DNA of 64,000 nt, taken from positions 744,001-808,000 of the forward strand of contig NZ_VFOR01000002.1 in assembly GCF_006716235.1 (NCBI RefSeq), read 5' to 3'. Under the pieces are notes generated by a model. It did not search any database, was not told the origin of the DNA, and saw only the letters and a program-made list of their open reading frames with translations. This DNA is from Propioniferax innocua. GTDB lineage: Bacteria > Actinomycetota > Actinomycetes > Propionibacteriales > Propionibacteriaceae. This document shows positions 9,042 through 18,303 of this stretch, in pieces (position 1 is the first letter of the stretch; every line of letters starts with the position of its first letter). The translations under genes and the position numbers were made by a program.

Positions 9042-9070
9042 TTGGACCGAACCACACGGAGAGGTATAGA
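9042..9070 (+). promoter_or_regulatory. Promoter of tRNA-Pro
   Basis: TTGGAC (9042-9047) and TATAGA (9065-9070) are separated by 17 bases, a near-consensus sigma-70-type promoter, and lie 37 bases before the tRNA gene. Confidence 0.75.
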
Positions 9071-9107
9071 GTTCTCTGGTGCTCAACACGTTCACACGTG
9101 AGAGCAA

Positions 9108-9181
9108 CGGGGTGTGGCGCAGCTTGGTAGCGCGCGTCGTTCGGGACGACGAGGCCGCAGGTTCAAATCCTGTCACCCCGA
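9108..9181 (+). tRNA. tRNA-Pro (anticodon CGG)
   Basis: A 74-base cloverleaf: acceptor arms CGGGGTG/CACCCCG, D-arm GCGC/GCGC, anticodon arm CGTCG-TTCGGGA-CGACG giving anticodon CGG, T-arm GCAGG-TTCAAAT-CCTGT and discriminator A. The terminal CCA is not encoded. The 3' end overlaps the last codons and stop of a convergent gene on the other strand. Confidence 0.97.
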
Positions 9182-9858
9182 CTCAGAAAGTCCTCCACGA
9201 ATCGATCACGCAACGCCGCCACGCGTTCAGGTTCCCCGGCATCCACCAGACGCTGCATGTTGACGTCCCCGCGACGCACGGCTTCGGGGATCCCGGCGAT
9301 GAGGATGTCCAGGCGAGGTACGACGGCTTCGCAGATCCATTCGGGCAGACATCCATACGCTTCAGCGATGATCTCCAGACGCAGCGCGGCCACATCCACG
9401 TCAGGATCGGTCAGCACGGTGCTCCAGGCGAAGTAGGCCAGATCCAACGCCGGCGTCGAGGGGCCGGCCAGGTCCCAGTCGAACACCCCCGCCACGGCGT
9501 CGCCATCGAAGCACATGTTCGCCGGACGAAGATCGTTGTGTCCGATGATGGAGGGACGCTCGACGCCGAAGAAGCGCCACGGCCCTTCATGCTCGAACTC
9601 GAACACTGCGTCATGGAACATTCGGATCCATGACGCCGCCGACGCGACCTGAGCGTCATTGAGCTGCTCATGAACGACTCCGGGGACGAAGCTGAGCTCC
9701 TCGGCCTCCTCATCCACGCCCAAGACCCGTGGAACACCCGGGATGCGTACCTGCACATACTCCAACAGTGCATGCACCGCCGGCGTCCATGGCCCGACCG
9801 GTCGTCGAACGCTCCGACCGACCTTCTCGACCCCCGCCGCTCCCCCACTGATTCTCAC
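9163..9858 (-). CDS. Aminoglycoside phosphotransferase-like (APH/choline kinase fold) protein
   Basis: The 231-residue product retains the kinase catalytic loop IGHNDLRPANMCF (Brenner motif HNDxxxxN) and the metal-binding VFDWDLAGPSTPALDLAYFAW. It looks short: the N-terminal lobe and its ATP-binding lysine are reduced, so it belongs to the short APH-like proteins whose substrates are unknown. The GTG at 9858 is chosen because TGTAAT lies exactly 6 bases upstream as a -10 box. The last seven codons, including the stop, are antisense to the 3' end of tRNA-Pro. Resistance cannot be inferred. Confidence 0.72.
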   Translation of the reverse strand: MRISGGAAGVEKVGRSVRRPVGPWTPAVHALLEYVQVRIPGVPRVLGVDEEAEELSFVPGVVHEQLNDAQVASAASWIRMFHDAVFEFEHEGPWRFFGVERPSIIGHNDLRPANMCFDGDAVAGVFDWDLAGPSTPALDLAYFAWSTVLTDPDVDVAALRLEIIAEAYGCLPEWICEAVVPRLDILIAGIPEAVRRGDVNMQRLVDAGEPERVAALRDRFVEDFLSRGDRI

Positions 9859-9878
9859 AGTGGCATTACAACAGAACC

Positions 9879-10310
9879 TCAGTACAGGTGCGGACCCTGC
9901 CCCTGTTGCCACGGGCCCTGCTGATTCTGCCCCTGTTGATTCTGGCCCTGCTGATTCTGATTGGGGGCATATGGGCCAGGCGTCAGATATCCCGAACCGG
10001 CCGCCGGAAGGGCGCCGGCCTCGGTCACAGCGGGCTGCTTCACGAAGGCGAACACGAGCACGCCCAGGCCGACAAGCTCCGCCAGGCGACCGACGAATCC
10101 GAATGTCTGGATGCCACCGAGGCCGATGAATGAGCCAACGAAGGATGCGACCAGGCCGAGCAACACCGAACCGACGAGCAGGCCGCCGGACAGCAGAAGA
10201 GCTGTCCGCTGATGGCCCTGCGCCTTGACCAACCCGTAGCCGAAGATGGCCAGGATGCCGACGATGTAGATCAGCGACATCGCCGCGCTGACGAATCCGT
10301 ACAGGGCCAT
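9879..10310 (-). CDS. Small membrane protein with Q/N/G repeat tail
   Basis: The 143-residue protein has three to four hydrophobic helices in the first 100 residues, then a cytoplasmic or external tail with repeated QNQQG units and a final QGPHLY. I do not recognise a family. The DNA under the tail repeats in 15-base steps (about 9897-9962). It starts 7 bases after the lysC stop and is probably co-transcribed with lysC, but no metabolic link is evident. The ATG at 10308-10310 is the first start that fits the helices. Confidence 0.7.
   Translation of the reverse strand: MALYGFVSAAMSLIYIVGILAIFGYGLVKAQGHQRTALLLSGGLLVGSVLLGLVASFVGSFIGLGGIQTFGFVGRLAELVGLGVLVFAFVKQPAVTEAGALPAAGSGYLTPGPYAPNQNQQGQNQQGQNQQGPWQQGQGPHLY
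9897..9962. repeat. 15-bp imperfect tandem repeat
   Basis: Units of the type CTGCTGATTCTGCCC / CTGTTGATTCTGGCC / CTGCTGATTCTGATT run in tandem and encode, on the minus strand, the QNQQG repeats at the C-terminus of the small membrane protein. Confidence 0.8.
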
Positions 10311-10317
10311 CGGCGCG

Positions 10318-11598
10318 TCAGCGTCCGGTACCGGCGTAGACGGTGGCCTCGCTTTCGCCGTCCAGCCCGAACTCGGCGTGTGCGGCCTGCACCGCACGGT
10401 CGACCGAATCGGCGTCGACGACGACCGAAATGCGAATCTCCGAGGTGGAGATCATTCCGAGGTTCACATCGGCCTCGGCCAGGGCACGGAAGAAGCGCGC
10501 GGTCACACCGGGGTGGGTTTTCATCCCGACACCGACCACCGAGACCTTGCCGATCTGGTCGTCGTAGAGGAGCTCCTCGAAGCCGACGCTCTCCTTGAGA
10601 CCGTTGAGGACTTCCATGGCCAGGCGGCTGTCCGACTTGGGCAGTGTGAAGCTGATGTCGGTACGCGAGGTGGAGACGCGCGACACGTTCTGCACGATCA
10701 TGTCGATGTTGATGTCCCGCTCGGCGATGGCGTCGAACACGCGGGCGGCCTCACCGATCTTGTCGGGAACGCCGACGATGGTGATCTTGGCCTCGCCGCG
10801 GTCGTGTGCAACACCGGAGATGAGTGCCTGTTCCAGAGCCATGGGGGTTCCTTCCGTGGTGGTCTCGGGGTCCCGCACCCATGTGCCGGGACGGTCGGTG
10901 AACGAGGAGCGGACGTGCACCGGCACGCCCTCGCGCCGCGCATACTCCACGCAGCGCAGGTGCAGGATCTTCGCGCCGCAGGCGGCCATCTCCAGCATCT
11001 CGTCGTAGGAGATCTCGGGGACGTGCCGGGCGCTGGAGCAGATCCGCGGGTCGGCGGTGAAGATGCCGTCCACATCGGTGTAGATCTCGCAGTAGTCGGC
11101 GTTCAGGGATGCCGCGAGCGCGACGGCCGTGGTGTCGGAGGCGCCGCGTCCCAGCGTCGTGACGTCCTTCGTGGACCGCGAAACGCCCTGGAACCCGGCG
11201 ACGATCACGATGGCGCCGTCTCCGAGGGCATCCTCGATGCGGCCGGGGGTGATGTCGAGGATGCGCGCATCTCCGTGTTTGCCGGTGGTGATGACGCCGG
11301 CCTGCGAACCGGTGTAGGACTTCGCGGTCCCGCCCAGATCGCTCAACGCCATCGCCAACAGTGCCGCGCTCTGGCGCTCACCGGTGGTGAGCAGCATGTC
11401 GAGCTCACGTGGCGCCGGGATCGGCGAGACCTGGAGGGCGAGGTCCATGAGTTCATCGGTCGTATCGCCCATCGCCGAGATCACGACGACGACCTCGTTT
11501 CCGGACTGTTGCGACTGGAGCACCCGCTTGGCAACCCGCTTGATCGATTCTGCGTTCTCCACTGACGAACCGCCGAACTTCATCACGACTCGGGCCAC
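10318..11598 (-). CDS. lysC: Aspartate kinase
   Basis: Phosphorylates aspartate at the entry to lysine, threonine and methionine synthesis. The 426-residue protein has the KFGGSSV start, the [15 protein letters not shown] region, the [15 protein letters not shown] loop and two C-terminal ACT domains (after about residue 265) that bind feedback inhibitors. It starts at GTG with GAGGAG 6 bases upstream; a TAAACT -10 box lies at 11638-11633 on the minus strand. Unlike corynebacteria and mycobacteria, the next gene is not asd but a small membrane protein. An internal start may give a separate beta subunit. Confidence 0.96.
   Translation of the reverse strand: MARVVMKFGGSSVENAESIKRVAKRVLQSQQSGNEVVVVISAMGDTTDELMDLALQVSPIPAPRELDMLLTTGERQSAALLAMALSDLGGTAKSYTGSQAGVITTGKHGDARILDITPGRIEDALGDGAIVIVAGFQGVSRSTKDVTTLGRGASDTTAVALAASLNADYCEIYTDVDGIFTADPRICSSARHVPEISYDEMLEMAACGAKILHLRCVEYARREGVPVHVRSSFTDRPGTWVRDPETTTEGTPMALEQALISGVAHDRGEAKITIVGVPDKIGEAARVFDAIAERDINIDMIVQNVSRVSTSRTDISFTLPKSDSRLAMEVLNGLKESVGFEELLYDDQIGKVSVVGVGMKTHPGVTARFFRALAEADVNLGMISTSEIRISVVVDADSVDRAVQAAHAEFGLDGESEATVYAGTGR
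10840..10858 (-). promoter_or_regulatory. Internal ribosome-binding site and start for lysC beta subunit
   Basis: On the minus strand GGAAGGAACCCCC precedes an in-frame ATG (10842-10840) at the boundary between kinase and ACT domains. The product ([11 protein letters not shown]..., 174 residues) would be the regulatory beta chain. In-frame internal beta starts are established for actinobacterial and Bacillus alpha2beta2 aspartate kinases; use here is inferred from the good site and its position. Confidence 0.65.
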
Positions 11599-11698
11599 TG
11601 ATTACTCCTCAGATTCGGAAATGTCGTGTGAAAGTTTAAGGGGACGGGCACGCCCTCTGCCACCACGGGTTCATGTGTGAGACATCTGCGGCGCCGAT

Positions 11699-12121
11699 TC
11701 ATTCCCCCGTCGACACGGGTTTCGCAGCCTTGAACACCCACAGATTCTGCATCGAGAAGTTGAGGATCGTGGCGGTGGCCTGCGACGCGAACCACGACCA
11801 GAACAGCGTGTTCTGCATCTCCGGGAACGTGTGCCGCCACCCGAAATCGACCAGCACCGCGGCGCAGAAACACACGATGTAGGTGACGGTGGCCCGCATC
11901 TTCTCCGCTGCCGAACGGTCACCGCTGAAGGTGAGGAAGCTGTTCGCGTAATAGGCGAACGTACTGCCCACGATGTAACTGATCCCTCGGGCGGCGAACG
12001 GCCACACGCCCAGGTGCAGCATCAACTGACGCGTCCCATAGTCGATCAGGGCCCCAAAGATGCCGATGGCGGTGAATTTGAGCCCTTTGACGAACAGGGA
12101 GCGGAACCAGTCGGGAAGCAC
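11699..12121 (-). CDS. GtrA-family membrane protein
   Basis: The 140-residue protein has four predicted membrane helices and the GtrA pattern (FTAIGIFGALIDYGTRQLML, SYIVGSTFAYYANSFLTF). GtrA proteins are thought to flip or help transfer polyprenyl-linked sugars for cell-surface glycans. The GTG at 12121 is used; a CACAAT box lies 6 bases upstream on the minus strand. The gene is divergent from cobW across 34 bases. No glycosyltransferase is adjacent, so its specific partner is unknown. Confidence 0.85.
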   Translation of the reverse strand: MLPDWFRSLFVKGLKFTAIGIFGALIDYGTRQLMLHLGVWPFAARGISYIVGSTFAYYANSFLTFSGDRSAAEKMRATVTYIVCFCAAVLVDFGWRHTFPEMQNTLFWSWFASQATATILNFSMQNLWVFKAAKPVSTGE

Positions 12122-12155
12122 CCGCCCATTGTGCCGGTGAGGGACAATGTCGCGC

Positions 12156-13256
<1,101 letters not shown>

Positions 13257-13273
13257 TCCCGGCCGACACGGCG

Positions 13274-16200
13274 TCAGGCGCGGACGATCGAGATCGCGAG
13301 CCCCAGATCCTCCTCGGTCACCCACCCGTCACCGGCAGCATCGGCGCGCTCCATGCTCGTGGCCAACACCTCGCCGGCAATCTGATCGGCGTGCTCGACA
13401 ACGGCCTCGGCCACCGCACCACTCGCCGCCCATTGCAGGGCGATGCGGTCCGACACCTCGAAGCCGGCGTTCTTGCGGCTGTCCTGCACGAAGCGGATCA
13501 CCTCGCGGGCCAGTCCCGCCCGCTCCAGCTCTGGGGTCAGTTCGAGGTCGAGGGCAATGGTCTCGCCCTGGTCATTGACCACCGACCAACCTTCACGTGG
13601 GCGCTCGGAGATGATCACATCATCGGCGGTGACCTCCACCCCGTTGGCATCCACCTCGGGGCAGTCGATCGTCGCGGTGCCGGACTCGGCCAGTGCGGCC
13701 GCGAGCGCCGCGGCGTCGGCTGCCGCGATGGCCTTGGCCACGATCGGCGTCTGCTTGGCGAACCGCTTACCGAGGTTGCGGAAATTGCCCTTGGCCGAGA
13801 AATCGACCAGATCACCGGCACCGGCGAACGAACCGACCTCACCGACGTTCAGTTCCGCACAGATCTCGGCCTTCAACTCATCGGTCAGCTGATCGAACGC
13901 CGCCGAGGGCACCAGGGCCTGCGCCAGCGGCTGACGCACCTTCATCTTGGCTTCCGAACGCGCGGCCCGCCCCAGCAGCACCAGCCGTTCGGTGAGCGTC
14001 ATCGCCTGTTCGAGCTCCAGATCTCGCAGGGAGGTGTCGGCCTTCGGCCACGACGCCAGGTGCACCGATGCGGGCCCCTCGGGGTCGGTGGACGCGAAGA
14101 GGTCCTGCCACACCCGCTCAGTGACGAACGGCGTCAGTGGCGCCATCAGCCTGACCACCGTGTGCAAGGTCTCGTGCAACGTCCACAGCGCCGACGCCTC
14201 CCCCTCCCAGAAACGGCGACGCGAACGGCGCACGTACCAGTTGGAAAGATCATCGATGAACTCGCTGATGACGTGGCCGGCGCGCTGGGTCTCGAAGTTC
14301 TCGAGGGCATCGGTCACCTGCTCCACCAGCCCCTGGGTGCACGAACGCAACCAACGGTCCAGCACGTGACGCTCGGCAGGCGCCTCGCCCACCGGCGACC
14401 AGTCGTTGGCATTGGCGTAGAGCGCATGGAAGGCGACGGTGTTCCAGAAGGTCAGCAGCACCTTGCGGACGGTCTCGTTGAGGGTTCCATCGCCGACGCG
14501 TCGGGCCGACCACGGCGAACCCGAGCAGGCCATGAACCAACGGACAGCATCGGCGCCGTGGCGGTCCATCAACGGGATGGGCTCAAGGATGTTGCCCAGA
14601 TGCTTGGACATCTTGCGGCCGTCCTCGGCGAGGATGTGCCCCAGGCACACGACGTTCTTGTACGAGGACTGGTCGAACACCGTGGTGCCCACCGCCATCA
14701 GCGAGTAGAACCAGCCACGCGTCTGGTCGATGGCCTCGCAGATGAAGTCGGCCGGGTAGGCGTCGGCGAGTTTCTCCTCCGAACCGGGTGCGTGCGGGTA
14801 GCCCCACTGCGCGAATGGCATCGAGCCGGAGTCGAACCAGGCGTCGATCACCTCGGGGACACGCCGGTAGGTACCGGCGACGCCTTCGCGGGTGAAGGTG
14901 ATGTCGTCGATGAACGGGCGATGCGGGTCGAGGTCGGCCAAGTCGCGTCCGGTGAGCTCGGAGAGTTCTGCCAGCGAGCCGACGCAGACGACATCGCTGG
15001 GATCCTCGTCATTGCGCCACACCGGCAGCGGGGTGCCCCAGTAGCGCTTGCGGGAGAGCGCCCAGTCGACGTTGTTGTCGAGCCAGTCACCGAAGCGTCC
15101 GTACTTCACGTTCTCCGGGTGCCACGTGGTGGCGTCGTTCTCACGCAGCAACGCCTCCTTCACCTGTGTGGTGCGCACGTACCAGGACGGCTGCGCGTAG
15201 TAGAGCAGCGCGGTGTGGCACCGCCAGCAGTGCGGGTAGGCGTGAGGGTAGTCGAGGCTGCGGAACAGGACGCCGCGGCGTTCCATCTCCTCGATGAGCT
15301 TCGGGTCGGCGTCCTTGAAGAACACCCCACCGACCAACGGCACATTCTCCTCGAACGTGCCGTCGCTGCGCACGGGGTTGACCATGGGCAGCCCGTAGCC
15401 ACGGCACACCACCATGTCGTCGGCGCCGAACGCCGGCGACTGGTGCACCAGGCCGGTGCCGTCGGTGATGGTGACGTAATCAGCGAGCACCACGTAGTGC
15501 GCGGGTTCGTCGAAGGGGACGAGATCGAGGGGACGCTCATAAGTCCAGCGCTCCATCTCGGAGCCCTGGATGCGGTCGATGACCTCCCAACCCTCACCGA
15601 GCGCTTTCTCCACAAGATCCTCGGCGACGACGAGCTGCTCGGTGCCGCCGTCGGCGGTGGGCCCCTGCGCGGTCACGTAGGTGACCTCGGGATGCACGGC
15701 CACCGCCGTGTTGGACACGACCGTCCATGGCGTCGTGGTCCACACCAGCATCGAACGCCCGGCCCATGGCCCGGAAGTGAGTTTGAACCGCACGTAGATG
15801 GAGGGGTCGACGATGTCCTCGTAACCCTGCGCGAGCTCGTGGTCCGACAGACCCGTGCCACAGCGCGGGCAGTACGGCGCGACGCGGTGGTCCTCGGTGA
15901 GCATGCCCTTGTCGAAGATCTGCTTGAGCGCCCACCACACCGATTCGACGTAACTCGGATGCATCGTCCAGTACGCCTCATCGAGGTTCACCCAGTAGCC
16001 CATGCGGTCGGTGAGCTCGGCGAACGCGTCCACGTGCCGCTGCACCGATTCGCGACACTTCGCGTTGAACGCCTCGACGCCGTACTCCTCGATCTGTGGC
16101 TTGCCGTTGATGCCGAGTTCCTTCTCGACAGCCAGCTCCACCGGCAGACCATGGCAGTCCCAGCCGGCCTTGCGGTCGACGCGGCGTCCCTGCATGGTGC

Positions 16201-16459
16201 GGAACCGCGGGAACACGTCCTTGAACACGCGCGCCTCGATGTGGTGGGTGCCGGGACGGCCGTTCGCGGTCGGCGGCCCCTCGTAGAACGTCCACGGTTC
16301 ACCGTCGGCGGTCTGCTCGAGTGATGCGGCGAAGGTCTGGTTCTCCGCCCAGTACGCCAGAATCTCGCGTTCCATCGCCGGAAGGTCGATCTGGGCCGGC
16401 ACGGCGGCGTAGCGGCGGGCGTCATTCACATCGGTGTTCATCGGCGCATCGTGGCTCAT
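13274..16459 (-). CDS. ileS: Isoleucyl-tRNA synthetase
   Basis: Charges tRNA-Ile. The 1,061-residue protein has the class I signature in GRPGTHHIEAR, an editing (CP1) domain, the KMSKH loop, and a long C-terminal part, matching the eukaryote-like long form common in actinobacteria. The ATG at 16459 is chosen because the sequence CGAGGACTTCG gives a Shine-Dalgarno at the right distance; the upstream in-frame codons fall inside a T-box leader and are not coding. It ends 17 bases from the convergent cobW gene. Confidence 0.97.
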   Translation of the reverse strand: MSHDAPMNTDVNDARRYAAVPAQIDLPAMEREILAYWAENQTFAASLEQTADGEPWTFYEGPPTANGRPGTHHIEARVFKDVFPRFRTMQGRRVDRKAGWDCHGLPVELAVEKELGINGKPQIEEYGVEAFNAKCRESVQRHVDAFAELTDRMGYWVNLDEAYWTMHPSYVESVWWALKQIFDKGMLTEDHRVAPYCPRCGTGLSDHELAQGYEDIVDPSIYVRFKLTSGPWAGRSMLVWTTTPWTVVSNTAVAVHPEVTYVTAQGPTADGGTEQLVVAEDLVEKALGEGWEVIDRIQGSEMERWTYERPLDLVPFDEPAHYVVLADYVTITDGTGLVHQSPAFGADDMVVCRGYGLPMVNPVRSDGTFEENVPLVGGVFFKDADPKLIEEMERRGVLFRSLDYPHAYPHCWRCHTALLYYAQPSWYVRTTQVKEALLRENDATTWHPENVKYGRFGDWLDNNVDWALSRKRYWGTPLPVWRNDEDPSDVVCVGSLAELSELTGRDLADLDPHRPFIDDITFTREGVAGTYRRVPEVIDAWFDSGSMPFAQWGYPHAPGSEEKLADAYPADFICEAIDQTRGWFYSLMAVGTTVFDQSSYKNVVCLGHILAEDGRKMSKHLGNILEPIPLMDRHGADAVRWFMACSGSPWSARRVGDGTLNETVRKVLLTFWNTVAFHALYANANDWSPVGEAPAERHVLDRWLRSCTQGLVEQVTDALENFETQRAGHVISEFIDDLSNWYVRRSRRRFWEGEASALWTLHETLHTVVRLMAPLTPFVTERVWQDLFASTDPEGPASVHLASWPKADTSLRDLELEQAMTLTERLVLLGRAARSEAKMKVRQPLAQALVPSAAFDQLTDELKAEICAELNVGEVGSFAGAGDLVDFSAKGNFRNLGKRFAKQTPIVAKAIAAADAAALAAALAESGTATIDCPEVDANGVEVTADDVIISERPREGWSVVNDQGETIALDLELTPELERAGLAREVIRFVQDSRKNAGFEVSDRIALQWAASGAVAEAVVEHADQIAGEVLATSMERADAAGDGWVTEEDLGLAISIVRA

Positions 16460-16465
16460 CGAAGT

Positions 16466-16669
16466 CCTCGCGGTCGGGTGGTCGCTGCGAGGGACGGGCC
16501 CTGCCCGCGGTACCACCCTCCTTGACGCCCGGCCCACTCATCGGTGCCAGACATCCACTTCGTTGCGCCACCGCCGGGTCTAATGAGCGTTTGTATCAGC
16601 CGCCTTCGCAGCTCGAAACGCCGTTCTTCCGGCAGCTCCGGGGTGATGGCCCCATCATCGCCGTGTGAC
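16466..16669 (-). promoter_or_regulatory. T-box riboswitch of ileS
   Basis: On the minus strand the leader contains the T-box core AGGGTGGTACCGCGGGC (16518-16502), which pairs with the uncharged tRNA 3' end, and upstream a compact stem I with a candidate ATC isoleucine specifier in GGGGCCATCACCCC (about 16656-16643) and CCGGAAGAACGG. A TAGACT -10 box at 16681-16676 would start the RNA near 16669. The T-box is close to the Shine-Dalgarno with no terminator T-run, which matches the translational ileS T-boxes known in actinobacteria. Confidence 0.9.
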
Positions 16670-16697
16670 GCCGACAGTCTAACCGCACACCGAGGGG

Positions 16698-18131
16698 TCA
16701 GAGAAGCTGTTCCCAGTGCTCGGGCCCCGTCGAACCGGCCGGGTACTCATCCATGGGAACCTCACCGGCGCGCCAGGCCTCGACCACCGGCGTCACGATG
16801 CGCCAGCACTCCTCGGCGACATCCGACCGGACGCCCAACAGCGGGTTCTCATCCAGGATGCCCGCGAGGATCTCCCCGTAGGGCCGCACGGGGCTGTCGG
16901 GGAGATCGGCCTCCAGCACCGTGTGCTCGAGCTGGAAGCGGTGCCCCGCACCGTTGGTGGTGACGAGCATCTCGATGCGTCCGGGCTTGATGTCCAGCGT
17001 CAACGCATTGTGGGGAACGACGTCGTCACCGAACAGCTCGGGAAGGTGAGCGACCCGCTTGAAGTGAACCACCACGCGATATTTCGGCTCACCGATGGCC
17101 TTGCCGCTGCGCAGGGTGATGGGAACGTTGGCCCAGCGGGAGTTGTCGATGCGGACCTTCACCTCAGCCAGCGTCTCGGTGCCGCGTTCGGGATCGACGC
17201 CCTCCTCGTCCACGTAGCTCGGCACGGCGCGTCCGTCGATCTCACCGGCGGTGTAACGAGCACGGCGGGAGGACTCCGTGGCGTCGGCGCTCCACAGGTG
17301 TGTCGACCGCAGCAGGTGTGCCTGGAGGTCACGGAAGTCGACGGCATCGAGTTTGGCGGGCTGTTCCATCGCCACCATCGCCAACACCAGCAGCAGGTGG
17401 CTCTGCAGCATGTCGACCATCGCGCCGGCATTGTCGTAGTAGGCGGCACGCCCCTCCAGCGCGAGGTCCTCGTCGAACACGACCTCGATGGATTCGATGT
17501 TGTCGGTGTTCCACACCGGTTCGAAGATGCGGTTGGCAAAGCGCAGGCCCAGCAGGTTGAGCACGGTGCCGCGTCCGAGGAAATGGTCGACGCGGAAGAT
17601 CTGCTCCTCCCGCGCCATGGAGGCCAGGACCCGGTTGAGGTGACGCGCCGATTCGAGGTCGGCGCCGAAGGGCTTCTCCAGGGCGAGAGTGACGTTCGCG
17701 GGAAGCGGCCGATCCGCAAGTGCTTCACAGGCCTTCAGGGTGATCGCCGGGGGAAGCGCGAAGTAGATGACGGTGCGCCCCTCGATCTGATCGCGCAGCC
17801 AACTCGACCCCTCCTCCCCGAGGATGTCGCCCTGCGTGTAGCGGGCCGCTTCGACGATCTGCTCGATGCGCTCGTCGGTGCACCCCCCGACGCTCAGCGT
17901 CCGCCGCACGAGCTGCTGCCAATCGTCATGGCTGAGCTCCTCGCGTCCGGCACCCACCAACCGGATCCGCCGCTCGGGCTCGGCCTTCAGCAGAGTGCCC
18001 AGCCCCGGCAGCAGGAGTCGACTGGTGAGGTCACCAGAAGCGCCGAGGATCACCAGGGTGGTGGTTTCGTGCTCGGTCTCACTCGATGACGTGGCGGTGG
18101 CCTGGGATGCGCTGCTGTCGTTGGACTGCAT
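16698..18131 (-). CDS. zwf: Glucose-6-phosphate dehydrogenase
   Basis: Oxidises glucose-6-phosphate to the lactone, making NADPH for the pentose phosphate pathway. The 477-residue protein has the nucleotide fold GASGDLTSRLL, the EKPFG lysine, and the catalytic-histidine helix DMLQSHLLL. The signature normally written RIDHYLGKE reads RVDHFLGRG here, changing Lys to Arg and Glu to Gly, which marks a divergent subgroup. ATG 18131 is preferred: CACACT lies 7 bases upstream, and the longer N-terminus is repeat-derived. No opcA, tkt, tal or gnd is adjacent. Confidence 0.88.
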   Translation of the reverse strand: MQSNDSSASQATATSSSETEHETTTLVILGASGDLTSRLLLPGLGTLLKAEPERRIRLVGAGREELSHDDWQQLVRRTLSVGGCTDERIEQIVEAARYTQGDILGEEGSSWLRDQIEGRTVIYFALPPAITLKACEALADRPLPANVTLALEKPFGADLESARHLNRVLASMAREEQIFRVDHFLGRGTVLNLLGLRFANRIFEPVWNTDNIESIEVVFDEDLALEGRAAYYDNAGAMVDMLQSHLLLVLAMVAMEQPAKLDAVDFRDLQAHLLRSTHLWSADATESSRRARYTAGEIDGRAVPSYVDEEGVDPERGTETLAEVKVRIDNSRWANVPITLRSGKAIGEPKYRVVVHFKRVAHLPELFGDDVVPHNALTLDIKPGRIEMLVTTNGAGHRFQLEHTVLEADLPDSPVRPYGEILAGILDENPLLGVRSDVAEECWRIVTPVVEAWRAGEVPMDEYPAGSTGPEHWEQLL

Positions 18132-18225
18132 GGGCCCCAGTGTGTCAGGGCGTCTGCCCGATGAACACGCCGGAGGCGACGGAAATGTCAGACCCTTCTG
18201 CTCGGATGGCCACATCGCACCCACT

Positions 18226-18279
18226 CCCGCATTCCTCCCCCGCATTCCTCCCCCGCATTCCTTCACCCGCGTTCCTTCA
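18226..18279. repeat. 13-14 bp tandem repeat upstream of HNH gene
   Basis: Four units in tandem: CCCGCATTCCTCC twice exactly (18226-18251), then two 14-base variants ending CTTCA. It lies in the 172-base divergent space between zwf and the HNH gene, just before the Shine-Dalgarno of the latter. Confidence 0.9.
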
Positions 18280-18303
18280 CCCAGATGACCGTGAGGAGTT
18301 CCG

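Noticed and set aside
6566-9130. Very long open frame (854 codons) on the plus strand opposite ponA
   Set aside because: It mirrors the well-supported PBP gene, has no recognisable motifs and is a GC-rich shadow frame.
9163-9858. Aminoglycoside resistance gene
   Set aside because: Only the general APH fold is seen in a short protein; nothing indicates an antibiotic substrate.
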